Below, piece by piece: positions 6,243 to 10,515 of a stretch of DNA of 10,515 bases (positions are counted from its first letter, which is position 1; each line of letters opens with the position of its first letter). The translations under genes were made by a program, and so were the position numbers. The stretch spans positions 1 through 10,515 of the forward strand of contig VGJA01000017.1 of the NCBI GenBank assembly GCA_016867655.1, read 5' to 3'. A model generated the notes under the pieces. It ran no database searches and was not told the origin of the DNA. It was given only the letters and a program-made list of their open reading frames with translations. Origin of the DNA: Candidatus Altarchaeales archaeon. GTDB taxonomy: Archaea > Altiarchaeota > Altiarchaeia > IMC4 > SCGC-AAA252-I15.

Positions 6243-7010
6243 TTATCTTTTCTTCAGCAAAACCGGTATTCCAATCAATACTGACATTGAGGCTGTTAAA
6301 AGAGGCGCCGCCAAATCGAATCCGCACATTCTGATCATTTCCGCAACCACTTCGCCCAGCAACGCCCATAGTATTCCAAGTCCTTGAGGCGGACGCTCAG
6401 ATTCGCCACCGGTTTCAGTAGGCATGGTTGTTGAAGGAATCTCTGGCTTGGGTTCTGTTCCAGGCGTGTAGCAGGCGTTGTCTTTGCATTCTTTTCCTTC
6501 CGGACAGCCGCAGTCTGCGCAGCAGGTTTCCTGGTTTTCGCCTTTGCTGTCTTCGCACTTTTGGTTGGGGCATTTCGCAGCAGCCATGCAGTCTACTGAA
6601 GCTCTTGCAATACAGCGGTCGCCTTCGGGATAACAGCTCCTGCAGTAGTCGCTCAAACAATCTTGCTTGTCTGTGCCAGGGCACTTGGAGTCGATGCAAG
6701 CTTGCAACGCGTTCACGCAGATGTCTATGGCCGGGCATTCCTTGGCCCTGTTGTCGTATTTGGATGCTAGTCCAGGGTAGGTTGAGAACAAGCATGCTTT
6801 GCCGCCGTCTAACTTGTCTTCCTTGCAGGCTTCGTCAATCTTTCCTTGGGGTGTGAAGGAGCAGCCACTGCACGCATTCTCAAAGGCTTTGACTGAACAC
6901 TGGCCTGGAGACACCAGGCCTGAAAACAGGTCAATATAGCTTAGAGCTGAAGCAGTGGAAGCCAAAAGCATGCAAGCTGCAACCAAAAGAGGTAGATAAA
7001 ATGCTTTCAT
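6243..7010 (-). CDS. Secreted cysteine-rich protein with C-terminal membrane anchor
   Basis: A 255-residue surface protein of unknown function. Residues 1-22 form a signal peptide (MKAFYLPLLVAACMLLASTA, cleavage after ASA). The ectodomain holds 22 cysteines between about residues 38 and 181, an even number consistent with extensive disulfides. Its last part, GENQETCCADCGCPEGKECK, matches a cysteine-rich module (CC-x-DCGCP-x-G-x2-C) seen in many archaeal secreted proteins. A threonine/proline-rich linker (EPKPEIPSTTMPTETGG) follows, then hydrophobic stretches near 209-226 and 234-252 and a terminal KKR, so the chain is anchored with its tail inside. ATG at 7010 lies about 30 bp from the TATA at 7036-7043. 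Disulfide-rich composition implies an oxidising outer environment; a binding or adhesion role is speculation. Confidence 0.85.
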   Translation of the reverse strand: MKAFYLPLLVAACMLLASTASALSYIDLFSGLVSPGQCSVKAFENACSGCSFTPQGKIDEACKEDKLDGGKACLFSTYPGLASKYDNRAKECPAIDICVNALQACIDSKCPGTDKQDCLSDYCRSCYPEGDRCIARASVDCMAAAKCPNQKCEDSKGENQETCCADCGCPEGKECKDNACYTPGTEPKPEIPSTTMPTETGGESERPPQGLGILWALLGEVVAEMIRMCGFDLAAPLLTASMSVLIGIPVLLKKR

Positions 7011-7035
7011 CTGAAAAGTTATTTGAAAATGGGGG

Positions 7036-7043
7036 TATAAATA
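7036..7043. promoter_or_regulatory. Shared bidirectional TATA element
   Basis: TATAAATA on the plus strand and TATTTATA on the minus strand, lying 26 bp before the cysteine-rich gene's ATG (minus, 7010) and 49 bp before the plus-strand ATG at 7092. The predicted minus-strand transcript is nearly leaderless and the plus-strand one has a leader of about 25 nt. One TATA box could serve both genes. Confidence 0.5.
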
Positions 7044-7091
7044 GGGCTGTTTTTGCGGTTAATTAAAGGGTTTTGTTTAATTGTAATAGGG

Positions 7092-8036
7092 ATGAGAGAG
7101 GCGGTCGTCGACGGCATAGGAAATAGGGGGGAGAAATTGCTGCAGCAGGCTGGCGGTGAAATCAAGGATGTTAAACTGCTGGCTGCTGGAAAGGCGGTTG
7201 TGACTCCCGACACTGCTGTTGAGAGGATTTGGAGTTCTTTAGGACAGTTTTACCCGAATCCTGTTGACAGGGACAGGCTGTTGGATTCTTTCAATGCGCC
7301 TCGCAAGTATACTGATTCTAGGGGAGTAGAGAGGGGCTTTAGTTTTCCAAAAGAGTTCAGCCTTGTTTTGATAGAGAGCCCGTATTATGGGGTTACCACG
7401 CATGACGAGCACGTGTTTTCCTGGTGTTTGGGTTTGAAGAGAACGGATCATGATCCTAGAGCAGGTGTTGTTAACCGTTATTGGGGAGTATTAATACCTA
7501 TTAGCACGAAACCTGGCAACGAGAAGGATCTAGAAAAATATCCGCAGGAGTTTAAGTATTACGAGGGTAATGAGCCAACCTGTTGGGCTAGATTTCACCT
7601 GTTTTTTCTGAAAGACTGCAATCCTTTTGTTGGCTTGAGTTCGCTGCAGAATGAACAGTTGATTCCGAATGCTGAAGTCATAAAGGAATTTACTGAATTG
7701 TTTGAAAAGTCGACTGGCAGGTGGAAGGAGCATTATAACAAGGTGAGAAATCTTTTGGGAGAGGGCACGGCTAGCAGCCGGTTTTTCGCCTACCCCAACC
7801 GTTCGTTGTTATTGCCTTTGGTGGGCTTGAGGATGGCTGAAGACTTGGGGGTTGAGGCCTTTGCCATGGCGGGAAGGATTGACGACGCCATGCCGATTTA
7901 CGGGCAGGCTATGAGATTCTTGAGAGGCTGCAGGACTGATGTCCAGACTGCCTTTGTCGCAGACTTGAGCAGAGAAGAAGTGGCTGGAGAACTGAAGGCT
8001 CAATGCAACTTCGACCTGAAATCCGGAAAGAAGTGA
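7092..8036 (+). CDS. Hypothetical protein of 314 residues
   Basis: I do not recognise this family. It is a soluble-looking protein with no signal peptide or membrane segment. Features: an N-terminal segment ending AVVTPDTAVERIW; an aromatic and histidine-rich central region with SPYYGVTTHDEHVFSWCLGL (about 96-115), RYWGVLIPIST (129-139) and CWARFHLFFLKDCNPFVG (164-181); and a C-terminal half of mostly helices (RMAEDLGVEAFAMAGRIDDA, AMRFLRGCRTDVQTAF). Conserved-looking Asp, His and Trp clusters hint at an enzyme, but no known motif is present. Start ATG at 7092; an upstream in-frame TTG (7053) lies before the predicted transcription start near 7066. It is convergent with trpC (4 nt gap). Arginine codons are mainly AGG like the neighbours, so it appears resident. 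Confidence 0.75.
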   Translation: MREAVVDGIGNRGEKLLQQAGGEIKDVKLLAAGKAVVTPDTAVERIWSSLGQFYPNPVDRDRLLDSFNAPRKYTDSRGVERGFSFPKEFSLVLIESPYYGVTTHDEHVFSWCLGLKRTDHDPRAGVVNRYWGVLIPISTKPGNEKDLEKYPQEFKYYEGNEPTCWARFHLFFLKDCNPFVGLSSLQNEQLIPNAEVIKEFTELFEKSTGRWKEHYNKVRNLLGEGTASSRFFAYPNRSLLLPLVGLRMAEDLGVEAFAMAGRIDDAMPIYGQAMRFLRGCRTDVQTAFVADLSREEVAGELKAQCNFDLKSGKK

Positions 8037-8040
8037 GAAA

Positions 8041-8892
8041 TCACGCATTAACCAGTTGTTTCAGTTTTTCTTTTATGTTTACAGCTTTCATGAGGCTTGT
8101 TCCTATCAGGTAGTAGTCCGGCTTTCTTTCACATTCCTGCTTTAATTTCTTGATGTCTTTGGGGGTGTTTATGCCGCTTTCTGTGACGAAAATTTTGTTT
8201 TTAGGAATTAGATGACAAAGTCGTATAGTAGTGTTTAAGTCAGGGGGCTTGAACCCCGCGGAGCGGGATGAAACCCCCAAGTGCGGGCTGATTCCAGCCC
8301 TTGTAGTGCCTAACTCCAACTTGAGAGTTGACAGATTCCTATTGTTAATTCCGATTACTCTGGCTCCAGAATCCAAGGCATTCTCAACCTCCTTCTCGCT
8401 GTGGGTTTCGACCAAAGCCCACAATCCATAAGACTTAACATTACCAATAAACTCCCCTAACTTGTTTTCTAGCAGGCAGGCAATCAACAAAACGCCGTCA
8501 GCGCCAAACGCTCTAGCTTCCTTAAGCTGGAACTCATCCAAAATGAAATCCTTCCTCAAAATTGGGATTCTGGCAATCTTTCTGGCTTGCTCAATGTATC
8601 CTAAACTGCCCTTGAAATACTTTTCTTCAGTCAAAATGGAAAGCGCAGCAGCCCCGCCTTTGACATAGTCATTGACAACATTTTCAAGCCTGCAGTCTGA
8701 AATAAAGCCTTCGGAAGGTGAAGCAAACTTGGCTTCAGCGATTATTGAATTTCCATTCTGCACTTTAGACAGCATGCGGGATTTGCCAGCTTGCCTTAGA
8801 CGCCTCTCAACCTCCCTACAGTAATCCCTGTCTCGTTTCCTGGATTCCACAACCTTCAGCGTATTTTCCACAACAGGCTTCAATGCACTCAT
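8041..8892 (-). CDS. trpC: Indole-3-glycerol phosphate synthase with a 25-residue insertion
   Basis: Converts CdRP to indole-3-glycerol phosphate in tryptophan synthesis; a TIM-barrel enzyme. Family motifs appear in order: IIAEAKFASPSEG, ILRKDFILDEFQ, GADGVLLIACLL, VETHSEKEVE, IGINNRNL and VTESGIN. The residues equivalent to known catalytic and binding positions are all present: Glu53, Lys55, Lys114, Glu162, Asn183, Arg185, Glu238, Ser239. Between the NNRNL strand and the next helix there is an extra segment, about residues 195-219 (GTTRAGISPH...KPPDL), absent from normal IGPS, where the equivalent reads roughly KLELNTTIRL. Without it the length (258) is typical. The gene stands alone; no other trp gene is in the window. 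ATG at 8892 has a TATA-like TTAATTAA at 8921-8928. Confidence 0.93.
   Translation of the reverse strand: MSALKPVVENTLKVVESRKRDRDYCREVERRLRQAGKSRMLSKVQNGNSIIAEAKFASPSEGFISDCRLENVVNDYVKGGAAALSILTEEKYFKGSLGYIEQARKIARIPILRKDFILDEFQLKEARAFGADGVLLIACLLENKLGEFIGNVKSYGLWALVETHSEKEVENALDSGARVIGINNRNLSTLKLELGTTRAGISPHLGVSSRSAGFKPPDLNTTIRLCHLIPKNKIFVTESGINTPKDIKKLKQECERKPDYYLIGTSLMKAVNIKEKLKQLVNA
8239..8313. mobile_element. 75-nt palindromic GC-rich insertion inside trpC
   Basis: The segment encodes the extra 25 residues of TrpC. It is 47/75 G+C, richer than the surrounding gene. Plus-strand hairpins: GGGCTG (8285-8290) pairs perfectly with CAGCCC (8295-8300) around ATTC; CCCGC (8255-8259) pairs with GCGGG (8263-8267) around GGA; the latter is enclosed by GGGGG (8243-8247) and CCCCC (8274-8278). 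It is bounded by imperfect direct repeats of 12 nt (8227-8238 and 8302-8313; on the coding strand TTAAACACTACT and TTAGGCACTACA, 9/12 identical). The hairpins and the GGGATGAAACCCCC-like run recall right-end/omega-RNA structures of IS200/IS605-TnpB elements, from memory. No transposase or TnpB gene is present. Being a multiple of 3 without stops, it leaves trpC open. Confidence 0.6.
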
Positions 8893-8920
8893 TTTTGCAG
8901 TAATAATTAAGTCTGGAAGT

Positions 8921-8928
8921 TTAATTAA
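8921..8928. promoter_or_regulatory. Palindromic TATA-like element shared by trpC and the flavoprotein gene
   Basis: TTAATTAA is its own reverse complement and lies centred about 32 bp from the trpC ATG (8892, minus) and 30 bp from the flavoprotein ATG (8954, plus). Either gene could use it, giving transcripts with very short leaders. The plus-strand start also has AGGT a few bases upstream. A second A/T-rich run, TAATAATTAA at 8901-8910, is too close to the trpC ATG to serve it. Confidence 0.45.
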
Positions 8929-8953
8929 TCAAGAGTTCCAATAGGTAAAAAGC

Positions 8954-9874
8954 ATGGAATACGAGCTGGTCATAGTGGGGGCAGGCCCTGCAGGCCTTTC
9001 AGCAGCGTTGACTGCAGCCTACTACAAGCTGAAGACACTGGTTTTGGAGTCTGGAACCGCTGGAGGCGCTTTGACAAACAAATACCCTTGGAAAAGCGTG
9101 GACCAAGTTCTCGGACAACCCCATTTGCTGGGCTACCAGGTGGCAAAAAACATGGTAGAGCACGTAAAGCTTGAGGGCGTTGAAATCAAAGAAAACGAGA
9201 CTGTGCTGAAGATTGCGAAAAAAGACAAGCAGATTAATGTTGAAACCACCAGAGGCTTGCATGCCTGTAAGGCAGTTGTGCTGGCAATCGGCCTTGGGAT
9301 TCCAAAAAAACTTGAAATCCCTGGGGAAAACCTGGCTGGAGTCTTGTACAGCCTTTCAAACCCAAAGGACTTTAAGGGAAAAAGGGTTTTGGTTGTTGGA
9401 GGAGGAGACACAGCACTAGAGAGTGCAGTGATATTGGCTGAAAACAACGCTGAAGTGACATTGATACACCGCAGCGACTCCTATAGGGCGAGCGAGAAAA
9501 ACTGCAAAAAATTGGCTGAAAGCAGGGTAGAATGTATGTTGAACAGAGAGTTGTCTGAAATAAAAGGCGAAGGCAAAGTAGAACGCGCTGTCGTGTTTTC
9601 AAACAAAACCAATGACAGGTTGGAGATGGAGTTTGACTGCATTCTCTTAAGCTTGGGAACCACTTCAAACAAAAAATTTCTTGAAGACATTGGAGTGAAG
9701 GCTGACGACAAAGGCAACGTGGTTGTAGACCGCTTGTTGAGAACCAACATTGAGGGCGTTTTTGCCGCAGGCGACGTGACTGGCAAGTGGCTTAGGATTC
9801 CAAACGCGATAGGCGAAGGCGGTTTCGCAGCCCTCAACGCCTACAAATACGTCAAAAACCCCTACTGGGCGTGA
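8954..9874 (+). CDS. Thioredoxin-reductase-fold FAD/NAD(P)H flavoprotein lacking the CxxC
   Basis: A two-dinucleotide-binding flavoprotein of 306 residues. FAD-binding GAGPAG is at 9-14 and the second FAD motif GVFAAGDVTG near 268-277; the NAD(P)H domain has VVGGGDTALES at 147-157 and HRSDSYRAS at 172-180, where the basic residues suggest NADPH. In thioredoxin reductase a CATC-type redox-active disulfide precedes the GGGD motif; here that position reads GVLYSLSNPKDFKGKRV with no cysteine. That loop resembles bacterial type 2 ferredoxin-NADP reductase (YumC-like, with a PxxFxGKRV pattern). I therefore do not name it TrxB: it may reduce ferredoxin or another protein partner, or be an oxidase-like relative. 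Divergent from trpC, convergent with the alkyltransferase-like gene. Confidence 0.82.
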   Translation: MEYELVIVGAGPAGLSAALTAAYYKLKTLVLESGTAGGALTNKYPWKSVDQVLGQPHLLGYQVAKNMVEHVKLEGVEIKENETVLKIAKKDKQINVETTRGLHACKAVVLAIGLGIPKKLEIPGENLAGVLYSLSNPKDFKGKRVLVVGGGDTALESAVILAENNAEVTLIHRSDSYRASEKNCKKLAESRVECMLNRELSEIKGEGKVERAVVFSNKTNDRLEMEFDCILLSLGTTSNKKFLEDIGVKADDKGNVVVDRLLRTNIEGVFAAGDVTGKWLRIPNAIGEGGFAALNAYKYVKNPYWA

Positions 9875-9876
9875 GC

Positions 9877-10350
9877 CTAGAATTTTTTCAGGTTTTTTTC
9901 GCAGTCTTCAACGAAGTATTTTTTTCCCTTTTTTGTTATTTTGTGCCCTTCCTTCTGCAATAGTTTTTCCTGCAGTTTAAGACTGCCGGGGTATTTCTCG
10001 TTCAGGGTTCCGTCGCTTTTTATCGTCCGCCACCAGGGGGTGGTTTCTTTCTTCCCCTGGGCTTTCTGCTCCTCTGCGGCGTGGGCGGCAATCCAGGCGA
10101 AGATTCCGCAGGTGATTGGACACCCAACGGTTGCCTTGTGTTTTTTAGCCACTCCCTTTCTGATTTCGTTTATGGTTGTCACCTTTCCCTGTGGAACTTT
10201 TTTCATGAACTCGTCAACTTCGATTGGGGCTGGAATGGCCACGGTGCCGGCACCCCATTTTCCGACCATCTTGCCTCTTATTTTTTCCACCTTTGGAAGT
10301 CCATGACTTTCACACAGTTTTTCAGTCCAAGTTTTTTTGTTTTCAGCCAT
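9877..10350 (-). CDS. Alkyltransferase-like (MGMT DNA-binding fold) protein without the catalytic cysteine
   Basis: A member of the O6-alkylguanine alkyltransferase superfamily, 157 residues. Visible motifs: VPQGKVTTINEI at 52-63, the helix-turn-helix recognition region VGCPITCGIFAWIAAHAAEE around 75-94, and PWWRTIKSDGTLN from 105, followed by LQEKLLQKEGHKI. In true MGMT the core reads PCHRV; here Cys is replaced by Trp106 and the sequence is PWWRT. Tryptophan at that position is typical of alkyltransferase-like (ATL) proteins, which bind alkylated guanines and flag them for nucleotide excision repair rather than repairing them. The N terminus (1-40) and the lysine-rich C terminus extend the fold. 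The ATG follows the stop of the upstream CitG-like gene by 1 nt, with GGGTG as ribosome-binding site, so it is cotranscribed with it. Confidence 0.82.
   Translation of the reverse strand: MAENKKTWTEKLCESHGLPKVEKIRGKMVGKWGAGTVAIPAPIEVDEFMKKVPQGKVTTINEIRKGVAKKHKATVGCPITCGIFAWIAAHAAEEQKAQGKKETTPWWRTIKSDGTLNEKYPGSLKLQEKLLQKEGHKITKKGKKYFVEDCEKNLKKF
9882..9899 (+). terminator. T-rich termination signal after the flavoprotein gene
   Basis: Two plus-strand T tracts (TTTTTT and TTTTTTT) follow the stop codon at 9872-9874 within 25 nt, fitting archaeal oligo-T termination. They lie in the lysine/phenylalanine-rich 3' end of the convergent gene. Confidence 0.45.
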
Positions 10351-10351
10351 C

Positions 10352-10515
10352 TTACACCCTTTTGTGTTTTACATATTCTTGCAGTTGGGTTATAAATAAT
10401 CCCGCAGTAACCAAGTCTGCTGTGGTTCCTGGATTCAATTTGTTTCCATCTGACCTAAGGTATTCGTCCAGCTGTTTTGTTTTCTGCCTGCCTTCTTTAG
10501 TGTATATTCCGCCTG
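10352..10515 (-). CDS. Triphosphoribosyl-dephospho-CoA synthase-like (CitG/MdcB family), C-terminal 53 residues
   Basis: The partial reading frame entering from the right edge ends in LDEYLRSDGNKLNPGTTADL and then VTAGLFITQLQEYVKHK. The NPGTTADL-[x]-A-x-LF motif near the C terminus is characteristic of the CitG/MdcB family, represented in archaea by stand-alone proteins whose substrate is uncertain. In bacteria these enzymes make the prosthetic-group precursor of citrate or malonate lyase. The start and most of the protein lie outside the window. Its stop codon TAA (10352-10354) is separated from the next gene's ATG by a single G, so the two form an operon. Confidence 0.75.
   Translation of the reverse strand, partial: GGIYTKEGRQKTKQLDEYLRSDGNKLNPGTTADLVTAGLFITQLQEYVKHKRV

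Noticed and set aside
6902..6920. Perfect 7-bp inverted repeat GGCCTGG/CCAGGCC with a 5-nt loop
   Set aside because: Lies inside the cysteine-rich protein gene in normal codons (GLVSPGQ) with no disruption or second copy; likely chance.
10390..10400. TATA-like TTATTTATAA upstream of the alkyltransferase-like gene
   Set aside because: It is inside the conserved CitG-like coding sequence (codons for LFI) and the two genes are 1 nt apart, so cotranscription explains expression.
1..10515. CRISPR array, tRNA, rRNA or intact insertion sequence
   Set aside because: No regular spaced repeats, no tRNA or rRNA signature and no transposase were found on either strand.

Overview
The window looks like a chromosomal segment of an archaeon. 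The evidence is two archaeal/eukaryotic-type ribosomal proteins (eL15 and eL39), an archaeal NMD3-type protein, a GTPase / DUF2073 / zinc-ribbon gene trio typical of archaea, and TATA-box promoters at about -27 that often leave little or no leader. Gene content fits Euryarchaeota or a DPANN-type lineage, but I cannot name a species from sequence alone. Genes are tightly packed, on both strands, with gaps of 1-40 bp except around positions 243-547 and 1619-1868.

Layout. 1-242: start of eL15 (minus, cut by the window edge). 243-547: no convincing gene; it holds the eL15 promoter and short repeated motifs. 548-1618: a class I SAM-dependent methyltransferase (minus) with foreign-looking arginine codons, flanked on both sides by the same short motifs. 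1869-3338: a three-gene plus-strand operon (Era-like GTPase, DUF2073 protein, zinc-ribbon protein). 3378-4712: purB, probably leaderless. 4716-5333: NMD3-like protein (minus), divergent from a 51-residue eL39 gene at 5372-5527. 5535-6193: a minus-strand pair, a MNT-type nucleotidyltransferase and an overlapping 58-residue partner, resembling a toxin-antitoxin type module. 6243-7010: a secreted, cysteine-rich, membrane-anchored protein (minus), sharing a TATA region with an unrecognised 314-residue protein (plus, 7092-8036). 8041-8892: trpC (minus), which carries a 75-nt in-frame GC-rich hairpin insertion. 8954-9874: a thioredoxin-reductase-fold flavoprotein without the CxxC. 9877-10515: an alkyltransferase-like DNA repair protein (minus), coupled to the 3' end of a CitG/MdcB-type gene.

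How the genes fit together. Translation and ribosome biogenesis dominate (eL15, eL39, NMD3, perhaps the GTPase trio), mixed with purine synthesis (purB), tryptophan synthesis (trpC), redox chemistry and DNA repair. The strongest oddities are the hairpin insertion inside trpC, which leaves all recognisable catalytic residues intact, the repeat-flanked methyltransferase, the nucleotidyltransferase/small-partner pair, and the conserved but functionally obscure GTPase trio.
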